Below, in pieces: positions 1 to 8,700 of a DNA stretch of 64,000 nucleotides. Made by a program: the position numbers and the translations under genes. How positions within the stretch are numbered: the stretch's first letter is position 1; the number at the start of each line of letters is the position of its first letter. The notes beneath the pieces are model-generated. The model had not been told where the DNA came from. It was given only the letters and a program-made list of their open reading frames with translations, and did no database searches. Source of the DNA: Verrucomicrobia bacterium UBA7008 (GTDB taxonomy: Bacteria > Verrucomicrobiota > Kiritimatiellia > RFP12 > UBA1067). The stretch is taken from contig DJXI01000024.1 of NCBI GenBank assembly GCA_002449695.1, positions 54,814 through 118,813 on the forward strand, in the 5' to 3' direction.

Positions 1-917
1 AGCGTGTGCGGCCCGATGTTGAACCACCGCTCGAGGTCGCGCGCGTGCAGGACCGTCGCGAGCAGCTCGAAGCGCCAGTCGCAGAGGCCGTACAGGACCC
101 CGAGCCCCACGTCGTCCACGCCCGCCTCCAGGCAGCGGTGGAAGCACGTCGTGCGCCAGTCGTAGTTGCCCTTCACGCTCCACGCGGGGTGCATCTGCTC
201 GTACAGTTTGCGGTTGTACGTCTCCTGGAAGACCTGGAAAGTGCCGATGCCGACCGACCGCAGCACCTTCAGGTCCGCGACCGGCAGCGGCGCCGCGTTC
301 ACGTTCACGCGGCGGATACCCACCTTGCAGCCCGTGCGCGGCGCGGGCACCTGCCGGTTGTAGCACGTCTCGATCGTCTCGGCGATGTACTCGGTCGACG
401 TCGTCGGATGCTCGCCGTAGACCGCGATGAGGCGCTTGTGGCCGATGCGCCCGGCGAGGACGTCGATCTCCTCCTTCAATTCGTCCATCGTCAGGACGCG
501 CCGCTTCTGCGCGGCGTTGCCCTCGCGGAAGCCGCAGTACCGGCAGCCGTTGACGCAGAGGTTCGACATGTAGAGCGGCGCGAACATCACGATGCGGTTG
601 TCGTAGACCGCGCGCTTGATGCGGTCCGCTGCCGCGCGCATCTCCTCGAAGAGGTCCGGATCGGTCACCTGCATCAGGACCGCCGTCTCCTCCGGCAGCA
701 GCGTTTCGCGCGTCGTCTCGCTCTTCGCGATGATCTCGCGCACCCGCGCGGGGTCGGGCGCCTTGCCGTCCGTCTCGGCGATCAGGCGGTTGATGAGCCC
801 CTCGTCGATGAAATGACGGCCGCCGGGGAGATACTTGTCGATCTCGCCCTGCACGATGAAGTTCTTCGTGTAGTCCGCCGCGGTCGCGAATTTCCGGATG
901 CTCGAACAGTCTGCCAT
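1..917 (-). CDS. hydG: [FeFe]-hydrogenase maturase HydG, 3' end cut by window edge
   Basis: A radical SAM tyrosine lyase that makes the CO and cyanide ligands of the [FeFe]-hydrogenase H-cluster. The first 305 residues are present and the C-terminal third lies outside the window. The radical SAM signature is the CVNGCRYC segment in a MSNLCVNGCRYCGFR context, near residues 120-130. Further family blocks are RRVNVNAAPLP, GIGTFQVFQETYNR and DDVGLGVLYGLCDWRFE, which match HydG better than ThiH. The ATG at 917 follows a GGAGG-type ribosome site. The gene is divergent from a Crp/Fnr regulator 84 bp away. It implies hydrogen metabolism in an anaerobic fermenter; no hydrogenase gene is visible here. 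Confidence 0.9.
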   Translation of the reverse strand, partial: MADCSSIRKFATAADYTKNFIVQGEIDKYLPGGRHFIDEGLINRLIAETDGKAPDPARVREIIAKSETTRETLLPEETAVLMQVTDPDLFEEMRAAADRIKRAVYDNRIVMFAPLYMSNLCVNGCRYCGFREGNAAQKRRVLTMDELKEEIDVLAGRIGHKRLIAVYGEHPTTSTEYIAETIETCYNRQVPAPRTGCKVGIRRVNVNAAPLPVADLKVLRSVGIGTFQVFQETYNRKLYEQMHPAWSVKGNYDWRTTCFHRCLEAGVDDVGLGVLYGLCDWRFELLATVLHARDLERWFNIGPHT

Positions 918-956
918 GTCGTCTGCCTTCCTCCTTCAGTTGAAAATTGGCCGCAT

Positions 957-966
957 ATTATACTTG
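957..966 (-). promoter_or_regulatory. Predicted hydG promoter -10
   Basis: On the minus strand a TATAAT hexamer (957-962) lies about 40 bp upstream of the hydG ATG. It would leave a leader of about 33 nt carrying the GGAGG site. Confidence 0.5.
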
Positions 967-983
967 ACTTCGGGCGAAAAGTA

Positions 984-992
984 TGTTGTAAT
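984..992 (+). promoter_or_regulatory. Predicted promoter of the Crp/Fnr regulator
   Basis: TGTTGTAAT is an extended -10 type element ending 9 nt before the ATG at 1002. Transcription would start around 999, giving an almost leaderless mRNA with no ribosome site. Confidence 0.4.
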
Positions 993-1001
993 TCCAACAC
1001 C

Positions 1002-1670
1002 ATGAAATTAGACCTCGACCGCCTCTCGCGCCTCGCCGTCTTCCGCGGACTGCCGCGGAAGGACCTCGCCGACCTGCTCGACTACTTCGCGGCCCGCGGC
1101 AGAACCGCCGCGGCCGGCGAGATCGTCGTGCGCGAGGGCACACCGGCCCGACGCTTCGGCATCCTCCTCGCGGGCGCCGTCAACATCGTGCGCTACAGCT
1201 TCGGCGGACGCGAGAAGATCCTCGGACACCTGACGGCGGGCGAATGCTTCGGCACGTCCTTCGTCCTCGCGCGCGCGCCGGTCTACTTCGCCAACATCGT
1301 CGCCGCCGAGCCGACCGCGTACGTGCTGCTCGACGGCGAGAGGGTGCGCACGCCCCGCCGCGCGTGCGGCGCGACGCACGCGGAGATCCTCAGCCGCCTC
1401 CTCGGCATCCTCGCCGCGCGCAACATCCAGCTCGCGCGCAAGGACGAATGCTTGACGCAGCGCACGACGGCCGACAAGGTGATGGCCTACCTGCGGATGC
1501 AGGCGGAGGAGTCGGGCCGGCGGCCCGGCGCGCCCTTCGAGATCCCCTTCACGCGCCAGCAGCTCGCGGACTACCTGAACGTCGACCGCGCCGCGCTCTC
1601 GACCGAAATCGGCAAGCTCGTGCGGCGCGGCCTTCTGGAAACGGACCGGCGGATCTTCCGCCTGCGCTGA
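1002..1670 (+). CDS. Crp/Fnr-family transcriptional regulator
   Basis: A 222-residue protein with the usual Crp/Fnr plan. The N-terminal cyclic-nucleotide-binding-like beta roll covers residues 20-130 (GEIVVREGTPARRFGILLAG, then GECFGTSFVLARAP). A dimerisation helix follows, then a winged helix-turn-helix near residues 180-215 (FTRQQLADYLNVDRAALSTE). The cysteines are scattered and do not form an FNR-type iron-sulfur set, so the effector is unknown. It is divergent from hydG, so control of hydrogen or redox genes is a reasonable inference. Crp-type activators commonly bind near -61 or -41, so it is also a candidate for binding the glycan promoters in this window. The start was chosen at the only ATG giving a full-length beta roll. 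Confidence 0.88.
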   Translation: MKLDLDRLSRLAVFRGLPRKDLADLLDYFAARGRTAAAGEIVVREGTPARRFGILLAGAVNIVRYSFGGREKILGHLTAGECFGTSFVLARAPVYFANIVAAEPTAYVLLDGERVRTPRRACGATHAEILSRLLGILAARNIQLARKDECLTQRTTADKVMAYLRMQAEESGRRPGAPFEIPFTRQQLADYLNVDRAALSTEIGKLVRRGLLETDRRIFRLR

Positions 1671-1675
1671 CGCGG

Positions 1676-1695
1676 GCGCGGCAGAACCGCCGCGC
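1676..1695. terminator. GC hairpin between convergent genes
   Basis: A 7-bp perfect stem (GCGCGGC/GCCGCGC) with a 6-nt loop lies between the end of the Crp/Fnr gene (1670) and the end of the MFS gene (1704). It has no clear T tract. It may act as a bidirectional terminator or an mRNA-stabilising hairpin. Confidence 0.4.
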
Positions 1696-1703
1696 GCCGT
1701 CCG

Positions 1704-2903
1704 TCAGCCCTCGATCGCGCGCGGCCTGGAGAAGAACGCCGCGTACGCGAAGAGGTAGGCGAGGCCCGCGATGCTGACGAGATAGGCCGGCATGAACCCG
1801 ACCTCGTCGGCGATGAAGCCCTGCACGAGCGGCAGGATGCCGCCGCCGACGATCATCGCCATGAAGAGGCCCGACGCGGCGTTCGTGTACTTGCCCAGAC
1901 CCTCGACGGCGAGGTTGAACGTGCACGGGAACATCACCGAGGTGCACAGGCCGCACGCGACGAAGCACCACGGGCAGCCCGTCGCCATGCCGGCCACGAC
2001 GAGGAGGACGCCGACCGCGCCGGTCGTCATCATCATCTGACGGCTCGAGACCTTCCCGCCGATCGCCGAGCCGACCGCGCGCCCGACGATCATCATCATC
2101 CAGTAGAGCGAGGCGAGGCCGGTGGCGTACTTCATGTCGCCCGTCTTGGCCGTCAGCCACGTGATCATCGTCGCCGGGATGCCCACCTCGACGCCGACGT
2201 AGCAGAAGATGCCGATGACGCCGAGCAGCGTATGGCGGAACCTGAGCGGCGAGAACACGCCGATGGAGTCATCGGCCTTGACGCTTTCCGGGTCCTCGAT
2301 GTTGAGGAAGAAGAGGATCGCGAAGACGGCGGCGAACACGGCGAGCGCGATGTACAGGACGGGATTGACCTGCGCGAAGTTGCGGATGTCGGCGACCTGG
2401 CCGATGCACGCGCCGACGAGGAACGGCGTCAGCGTGCCGGTCACCGAGTTGAACGTCATGCCGACGAGGTTCAGCTGGTTGCCGCGCTTGCCGCCGCCGC
2501 CGAGCGTGTTCAGCATCGGGTTGGTGACGACGTTCAGGAGGCACATCGAAATGCCCGCCACGAACGCGCCCGCGAGGTAGATGCAGAACCCCGCCGTCGC
2601 CTCGACCTTGAACACGCCGGAGAGGAACTGGACGAAGACGCCCGCGAAGCCCGTCGCCACGGCGACGAGCGCGGTCCGCTTGTAGCCGATCTTCGACAGG
2701 AGCATGCCGCTCGGAATGCCCATGAAAAGGTACGCGAAGAAGTTCATGAAGTTGCCGAGCTTGCCGAGGACGTTCGCATTGTCGCTCTTGGGCAGCAGGT
2801 GCTGCCAGACGTCGCCGGCCGGTGCGGCGAGGTTGGTGACGAACGAGATCATTCCGCAGAGGAAGATCATGGCGATGATGGCGACCCAGTTTGTCTTTTT
2901 CAT
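1704..2903 (-). CDS. MFS sugar transporter, FucP/FHS-like
   Basis: A 399-residue polytopic membrane protein with about 12 hydrophobic segments, typical of the fucose:H+ symporter branch of the major facilitator superfamily. Recognisable parts are the N-terminal first helix (WVAIIAMIFLCGMISFVTNL), the SKIGYKRTALV loop after helix 2, NPMLNTLGG in helix 4-5 and SSRQMMMTTGAVGV in the second half. Family members import L-fucose, glucose or galactose. Its place beside GH3 and in a window with an alpha-fucosidase and several beta-galactosidases supports uptake of a released monosaccharide, but the substrate cannot be read from sequence. The ATG at 2903 is preceded by a weak purine-rich site (AAAGAAAGAAG). 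It has its own promoter just downstream of the GH3 gene. Confidence 0.85.
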   Translation of the reverse strand: MKKTNWVAIIAMIFLCGMISFVTNLAAPAGDVWQHLLPKSDNANVLGKLGNFMNFFAYLFMGIPSGMLLSKIGYKRTALVAVATGFAGVFVQFLSGVFKVEATAGFCIYLAGAFVAGISMCLLNVVTNPMLNTLGGGGKRGNQLNLVGMTFNSVTGTLTPFLVGACIGQVADIRNFAQVNPVLYIALAVFAAVFAILFFLNIEDPESVKADDSIGVFSPLRFRHTLLGVIGIFCYVGVEVGIPATMITWLTAKTGDMKYATGLASLYWMMMIVGRAVGSAIGGKVSSRQMMMTTGAVGVLLVVAGMATGCPWCFVACGLCTSVMFPCTFNLAVEGLGKYTNAASGLFMAMIVGGGILPLVQGFIADEVGFMPAYLVSIAGLAYLFAYAAFFSRPRAIEG

Positions 2904-2938
2904 GGCTTCTTTCTTTTTTTGGTTTTCAGGTTCCCGTT

Positions 2939-2953
2939 ATTTTATCATATTTG
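2939..2953 (-). promoter_or_regulatory. Predicted MFS promoter, extended -10
   Basis: The minus strand reads AAATATGATAAAAT, an extended TG-A-TAAAAT box. A poor site-1-like stretch (CCCCATCG, from 2969) sits 24 bp upstream and is not counted as a real operator. Confidence 0.6.
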
Positions 2954-2990
2954 CGCGCAGTTCGCCATCCCCATCGACGGAGCGGCGCGG

Positions 2991-5645
2991 TCAGCGGACG
3001 ACCGAAACCGTCGCCTCCGCGCGGATGTCGTCCGCGGCCGCGCCGACGAGGAGGCGGTAGTCGCCCGCGTCCGTGCGCCAGTCGTGCACGCCCGTGTCCC
3101 AGTACGCGAGATCGCGCGCCGTGACGGTGAGCGTCACGCGCTTCGTCTCGCCCGGCGCGAGCGCGACCTTGGCGAAATCCTTCAGCTCCTTGACGGGGCG
3201 CGGCACGCGCGGTGCAACCGCCGCGACGTAGAGCTGCACCGTCTCCTTGCCCGCAACCTTGCCCGTATTGGTGACCGGCACGCTCACTTTCAACTCGCCA
3301 CCCCCCACTTTCAACTCTCCACTCTCCACGTTCAACTCCCCATACTTGAACGTGGTGTAGCTCAGGCCGTGCCCGAACGCGAAGAGCGGGCGGATGTTCT
3401 CCTTCTCGTACCAGCGGTAGCCGACGAAGATGCCCTCGTTGTAGATCGAGTGCGCGGCCGTGTACGTGCCCTTGCGCGCGACGGGCGTCTCGGCGAGCGA
3501 CACCGGCCACGTGCACGGCAGCTTGCCCGACGGGTTCACGTCGCCGAAGAGGACGCGCGCGAGCGGCCGTCCCGCCTCCTGCCCGAGGTAGGGCTGCTGC
3601 AGGATCGTCGCCGCCTGATCCGCCCACGGCAGTTCGAGCGGCGCGCCCGAATGGGTGATGATGACGAGATTCTTCAGCTTCCACGACAGAACTTCCGCGA
3701 TCGCGGCGTCGTGCCCTTCCGGCAGCTTCAGGTTCGGGCGGTCGTCGCCCTCGCACTCCAGCGCCTGGCCGTGGCCGACTTCCGTGCCCGTGAAGACGAG
3801 CACCGCGTCCGCATCCGCCGCCGCGCGCCGGATGTCCGCGAGACTGCCCGACTCGCTCGGCAGCCGCCACCCGAACCGCACGCGGTGTTCGCCCGTGTCG
3901 CCCGTGTAGATGACCGCGAAATCGTACGTCCGGCCCGCCTCCAGCGCGACCTGCACCGACACCGTGTCACACTCGTGCGCCTGCGCGATCACCTTCCCGT
4001 CGAGGACAAAGGTCGTGCCGCCGCGGTGATCCATGAACGTCGCGAACGTGTAGTCGCCCGTCTCCGGTGCGAGGAGCGCCGTGCGCCACCTGACGGCGAA
4101 CTTCGACGGGTTGAGCCCCGCGTACGGCACGCCCGTGCCCGTGTCGAAGCCCGGCTGGCGCGCAAAGCCCGTCGCGAACGGCGCGCCCTCCGCCGCGTGC
4201 GTGTCCGTGTAGTAGCTCGTCTCCCACGCGCGCACGCTCATGCCCGCGTCCTTCGCCGACGTATCGAACGTGCCGATGGACGATTCGATCACGTCGTGCA
4301 CGAGGTTCGCGCCGTCGCTCGCGACGAGCGGCAGACGCACGAGCTCGACCGCCTGCCCTTTCGCGGCGAAGTACTCCTCCAGCCCCTTGAGCGGCGTGAT
4401 CTCGTAGAGGGGCTTGCCTTCCGCGCTCCAGCCCTTCAGCGTGTGGCGCGTGTCGGCGAGCTTGCCGACGACGAGGATCTTGCGCGCGTGCGCGCCGTCG
4501 AGCGGCAGCACGCCGTCGTCGTTCTTCAAGAGCGTGATCGCCTCCTCGCCGATGGCCCGCGCCGTCGCCTGGTGCTCCGGCGTGTTGCGCGCACCCGTCG
4601 CGCGCGCGGCGGGCGTCCAGAACTTCGTGCGCTCGAGGACGTAGAGCGTGTGGAGCGCCATCTCGTCCACGACCGCTTCGGGCACCTCGCCCGCGCGCAC
4701 CGCGTCCGCGAGCGGCAGCGTGCCGGCCTTCGGGTTCGTGAAGTAGCGGATGTCGGAGCCGCGGTTCATCTCCACGCCGCCGCCGTTCAGCGCCGCCTTG
4801 ACGGTCGAGTGCGCGCCGCCCCAGTCGGTGACGACCATGCCGGCGAAGTGCCAGCGGTCGCGCAGGATGCCGCGCTGGAGGTAGGCGTTCTCGCTCGCCC
4901 AGTCGCCGTCGACGAGGTTGTAGCTCGTCATCACGCTCCAGACGTCCGCCTCCTTCACGGCCGCCTCGAACGCGGGCAGGTAGATTTCGTTGAGCGCGCG
5001 CTCGTCGCAGACCGTGTCGACGCCGTAGCGGTTCTTCTCCTGGTTGTTCAGCGCGAAGTGCTTGATCGTCGCCGCCACGTCGTGCGACTGGAGCGCCCGG
5101 ATCTCCTCCACGGCCAGCTTCGCCGTCAGGCACGGGTCCTCGCTCATGTATTCCCAGTTGCGGCCGCAGCGCGGGTCGCGCATGATGTTGACGCCGGGGC
5201 CGAGCATCTGGTCCTTGCCGCGCGCGCGCGCCTCCGCGCCGATCACGTGGCCGTGCGCCGCCGCGAGGTCGCGGTTCCAGGTCGAGGCGAGCGCCGAGAG
5301 GGTCGGCAGCACCGTCGCTTCGTCGCCCGTGTCGGTGCAGTCCCACGTCCAGCGCTCCATGTTCGCGCGCACGGTGTGCGACGAGTCGCTGAACTGCCAT
5401 TCGACGTCGCTGCCCGGCACCTCCAGGCACATCGTGCCCGAGCCGCCCGTCAGGCGCACCTTCTCGTCCAGCGTCAGCGTCGCGAGGCGCGCCTGTGCGC
5501 GGTCGAGCGCGGCGTCGCGTTCGGCGGCGGCGACGTCCGCGAACGTCGCGGCGCCGAGCGGCAGGACCGCCGCGGCCAGACCCGCCGCCAGGCACGCGGC
5601 TAGCGCCGGAAACAGTTTTTTCTTCAGACTCCTCTTCATGTTCAT
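2991..5645 (-). CDS. Secreted GH3 beta-glucosidase-type enzyme with PA14 insert
   Basis: An 884-residue glycoside hydrolase of family 3. An N-terminal signal peptide (KRSLKKKLFPALAACLAAGL) precedes the (beta/alpha)8 domain. The nucleophile aspartate is in the MVVTDWGG motif near residue 272. Next comes the alpha/beta sandwich domain, interrupted by a PA14 module (roughly residues 480-600, YAGLNPSKFAVRWRTALLAPETGDYTF). A C-terminal fibronectin-III-like domain (VTNTGKVAGKETVQLYV to the end) closes the protein. PA14-containing GH3 enzymes are exo-acting beta-glucosidases or xylosidases; the substrate here is undecided. The ATG at 5645 has an AAAGGAG site 10 nt upstream, better than the internal ATG at 5639. 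A short GELNVESGELKV-type repeat joins the PA14/sandwich part to the Fn3-like domain. The promoter carries regulatory site 2. Confidence 0.93.
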   Translation of the reverse strand: MNMKRSLKKKLFPALAACLAAGLAAAVLPLGAATFADVAAAERDAALDRAQARLATLTLDEKVRLTGGSGTMCLEVPGSDVEWQFSDSSHTVRANMERWTWDCTDTGDEATVLPTLSALASTWNRDLAAAHGHVIGAEARARGKDQMLGPGVNIMRDPRCGRNWEYMSEDPCLTAKLAVEEIRALQSHDVAATIKHFALNNQEKNRYGVDTVCDERALNEIYLPAFEAAVKEADVWSVMTSYNLVDGDWASENAYLQRGILRDRWHFAGMVVTDWGGAHSTVKAALNGGGVEMNRGSDIRYFTNPKAGTLPLADAVRAGEVPEAVVDEMALHTLYVLERTKFWTPAARATGARNTPEHQATARAIGEEAITLLKNDDGVLPLDGAHARKILVVGKLADTRHTLKGWSAEGKPLYEITPLKGLEEYFAAKGQAVELVRLPLVASDGANLVHDVIESSIGTFDTSAKDAGMSVRAWETSYYTDTHAAEGAPFATGFARQPGFDTGTGVPYAGLNPSKFAVRWRTALLAPETGDYTFATFMDHRGGTTFVLDGKVIAQAHECDTVSVQVALEAGRTYDFAVIYTGDTGEHRVRFGWRLPSESGSLADIRRAAADADAVLVFTGTEVGHGQALECEGDDRPNLKLPEGHDAAIAEVLSWKLKNLVIITHSGAPLELPWADQAATILQQPYLGQEAGRPLARVLFGDVNPSGKLPCTWPVSLAETPVARKGTYTAAHSIYNEGIFVGYRWYEKENIRPLFAFGHGLSYTTFKYGELNVESGELKVGGGELKVSVPVTNTGKVAGKETVQLYVAAVAPRVPRPVKELKDFAKVALAPGETKRVTLTVTARDLAYWDTGVHDWRTDAGDYRLLVGAAADDIRAEATVSVVR
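3285..3341. repeat. In-frame 7-bp minisatellite in GH3 linker
   Basis: Degenerate GAGAGTT/GAGAGTG heptamers, read on the coding strand as GELNVESGELKVGGGELKV, fall at the boundary before the C-terminal Fn3-like domain (about residues 768-787). This copy is in the GELRVEN-type orientation. Confidence 0.8.
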
Positions 5646-5679
5646 GCGTTCCGTTCTCCTTTGCAATTCCGTATTCGGT

Positions 5680-5742
5680 ATTTTATCAAATTTCTGCGCC
5701 GGCGGCGTTGCCGTTTCCGTCATCCAAACATGACGGTTTGCG
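5680..5742 (-). promoter_or_regulatory. GH3 promoter with regulatory site 2
   Basis: The -10 TAAAAT (5680-5685) is preceded by ATTTGA, forming an extended -10. Site 2 (AAACATGACGGTTTGCG on the + strand, 5726-5742) begins exactly 40 bp upstream of the -10. Its dyad AAAC-N6-GTTT would be centred near -60. Transcription would start near 5673, leaving a 28-nt leader that contains AAAGGAG. Confidence 0.65.
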
Positions 5743-5765
5743 AACCGGCCACCTGCGCGCACCGT

Positions 5766-5785
5766 GCGCGGCGAAACCGCCGCGC
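5766..5785. terminator. GC hairpin after the GH81 stop codon
   Basis: A perfect 8-bp stem (GCGCGGCG/CGCCGCGC) with a 4-nt loop starts 2 nt after the GH81 stop codon. No T tract follows. Probable transcript end or stabiliser. Confidence 0.45.
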
Positions 5786-5787
5786 GG

Positions 5788-8700
5788 CTAGCGGATGTCG
5801 GTCTCGAAGATCGAGATGCCGTAGCCGGTGTTGCGCGTCACGCCCGTGAGGCGCAGGCAGCGCGCCTTCTGCCTGTTCCAGTGGTGCGTCTGCCGCCCGC
5901 CCTCGTTGTGCGTCACCGTCGCGACCGTGCTCCACGTCGCGCCGTCGCGCGACAGCTCCACCGTATACGCCTCCGCGCGCGCGTTCTCCCAATCGATCGC
6001 GATCTTCGACACCTCGCGCTCCCGTCCGAAGTCGAACTGGATCCATTCGCCGTCGCGGTGGCGGCTGCTCCAGCGCGTCTTCATCGAACCGTCCGCCGCG
6101 AACGCCGGCTTCAGCCCGCCGTTCTCCTCGCCGCTCGCCGTCACGGTCGCGAGCCGCGCGAGGTTCACATCCCCGCGCGCGCGCGCCGCGATCGTGCACG
6201 TCGCCGTTACACCGTCCACCGCCGCCGTGAGCGTGTAGTCGCCCGGCTGCGTGGCGACGAACAGGCCTCCCTTTTTCAGATAATCAGATGTCTTCACCTT
6301 CTTCCCGTCGGCCGTGAAGATGTCGAGCCTGAGCCCTTTCGTCTTCATCGCCGCGCCGAACTGGTCGGTCGCCGCAAGGCCGATCTTCACGCCCTCGCCC
6401 GCGATCGCCACCGCGTTCGTCGGCGTGAAGGCGAACGTCGAGACGCACAGCGCCTCTTCGACCGGCAGCCGCTTCGTGACGGCGAGCCGGCCGCTCTGCG
6501 CAGTGACCGTCGCAAAGCCGTTTGTCGTCGGCGTGAAGCCGCGCGCGCCAAAAACGCCATCCGCGCTCGACCATTCCGGCTCCACGGGCTTGAACCGGTC
6601 GCCGCCCATCCACAGCGACGCGGTGACCGCGCACGGCACGCCCTCCTTCAGAACGGCACGGTCCGCGTCGATCTTCAGGCCGAGCGCGCCCGTCGCGCCC
6701 TGCGGCCGGCCGTAGACCGAGAAGCGGAAGAGCGAAATGCCGTACTGCGTCGCCTTCTCCAGCCCCTTCACGCGCACCCATCGCGCCTTCTCGCCGTTGA
6801 GCGGCAGCTTCTGGACGCCCTCGAACCCGTTGCGTTCGCCGCCGAGCGTCTTCCAGCTCGCGCCGTCCATCGACGCCTGGACGAGGAACCTGGCCGCATA
6901 CGCATTCTCCCATTTCAGTTCCACGCCGTAGAGCGCGACTTCCTCGCCGAGGTCGACCGCCGCCGTCAGCTCCGTCTCGTCATGCGCGCTGCCCCAGCGC
7001 GTCGTGTCGTCGCCGTCGGTCATGTTCGCGCCGGCCAGAGCGCCGTTCTCCTGCGACGAGACTTTCGTCGGCCGCCCGCGCGCGAGGTCCGGCAGCATCA
7101 CGCCGGCGGGGACGAGAGTTGAGAGTTGAGAATTGAGAGTTGAAAATGGAGAGTTGAGCGTGGAGTTGGGTGTTGTCAGGATTTTGCCGTCAGCCTGCTG
7201 AACCGTCAGGCGGCGCGGCGCGGCGGCGACCATGCCGACCGCCGCGTGCGTGACCGCATCGAAGAACGTGACCGTCCGCGGCACTTCTGCCGCGTTGTAG
7301 ACCATCAGCGTGCGCCGGCCGTTCTTGAGGAAGGCGCGCGCGCACGGGTAATCGGCGCGGACGCCGAAATCGAGCTCGCCCCACGTCAGGTGGCTGTGCG
7401 TCGCCCAGTACGTCATGTGGCCCGTGTCGGCGTTCACGGCCGCGCCCATCTTCTTCGCGCGCAGCCGGTCGAAGATGTCGGCCGCCTGCTGCGGGTCGTG
7501 GCGCTGGAGGTACGAGAGCAGCACGTTGCCGAGCGATTCGTTGCCGACAGGATTCGTCTCGTGTCCGTCGCGCGTGCGGCCCTTCTCGAACCAGCCGCCG
7601 ATCTCCTTGGTCGCCCACATCTGCTCCCAGTCCCACTTCGCGAATTTCAGGTCCTCGCTCAGGTAGTCCAGCGCGGGCGTGTTCGGCAGCCACTGGATCG
7701 AATGCATCCAGACGGGATCGCCCGAGAAGTACGTCCACCAGCCGACGCCGTGACAGGTGAGGTTGGAGTTGTACGGGTGCTTGAACTTCGTGTAGTCGAT
7801 GTTCTCGCGGTCGCGGTCGAACCAGTATTCGGCCACGCCGCGCGCCTCGCTCACATAGCCGAAGATCGCCGCGTCGCGCATCGCGTCGTCGCCGAGCGCC
7901 AAGCCCAGGAGGTAAAGCCCGCCCCAGCCCTGCATCGCCTCCGAGGTCGATTCCTGCCCGTTGCCGCCGCCGTCGCCGACGCCGCCCGCGAAGGAGTGGC
8001 CCGCCCACGGGTCGAACGTGCGGAAGAACGGGAAGCGCGTCTCCGCGCGGTCCCAGTTCGCGTAGTCGCGCGCGATGAGCGTCAGCATCGGGCCGAACTT
8101 CGCCTTGAAGTCGTCGTCCACGAGGCAGAGGAGCGCGCCCGCGTAGGTGAAGTAGCCGTAGTGGAAGTGATGGTCGTTGAACGCATCGGAATCGTAGCTC
8201 GTCCCTTCGCCGACGAGTCCACCCCAGCGCGGCACGTAGGAGAAGAAGAACCGTTCCTCGCCTGGCGTCCACGTGAGCCAGTCCTCGAACTTCGCGCGCA
8301 GCTTCGCGTGCGCGTCGCGGAACGTCTTCCCGTCACCGATCTCGCGCGCGCCCATCATCGCGAACGCCATCTGCAGAAGCCCCTTGCCGCCCCAGTACGT
8401 GTCGCCGCCGAAGCTGCCGCGCGCGGCGTAGTCCGCGAGCAGATCCTTGAAGAGTTGAGAGTTGAAAGTTGAGAGTTGAGAGTTCCGCCCACTCGTTTTC
8501 TTCCCCACTCTCGATTCTCCATTCTCAACTCTCAACTCTCCATTCTCAACTCTCAACTCCCCCGGTGCGGCCCAGTACGGCAGCATTCCCGGAAAGCTGT
8601 ACGTGATCGAAAGCGAGTTTCCTGCGGCGACGCGCTGCTGTCCGCGCGGCGTCTGCCACACGAGGCCGTCGAGCGTCTGGAAGCCAACCTTCGTCCGCTT

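Noticed and set aside
1..917. ThiH or BioB-type radical SAM enzyme
   Set aside because: The overall motif order and the DDVGLGVLYGL block fit HydG; no thiamine or biotin genes lie nearby.
2945..2980. Site 1 at the MFS promoter
   Set aside because: The CCCCATCG stretch at the right distance lacks the second half and needs a one-base shift to align, so it was not counted.
2232..5603. Very long open frame on the + strand opposite GH3
   Set aside because: Arginine-, alanine- and valine-rich shadow translation typical of the antisense frame of a GC-rich gene; no domain, no ribosome site, and a complete GH3 on the other strand.
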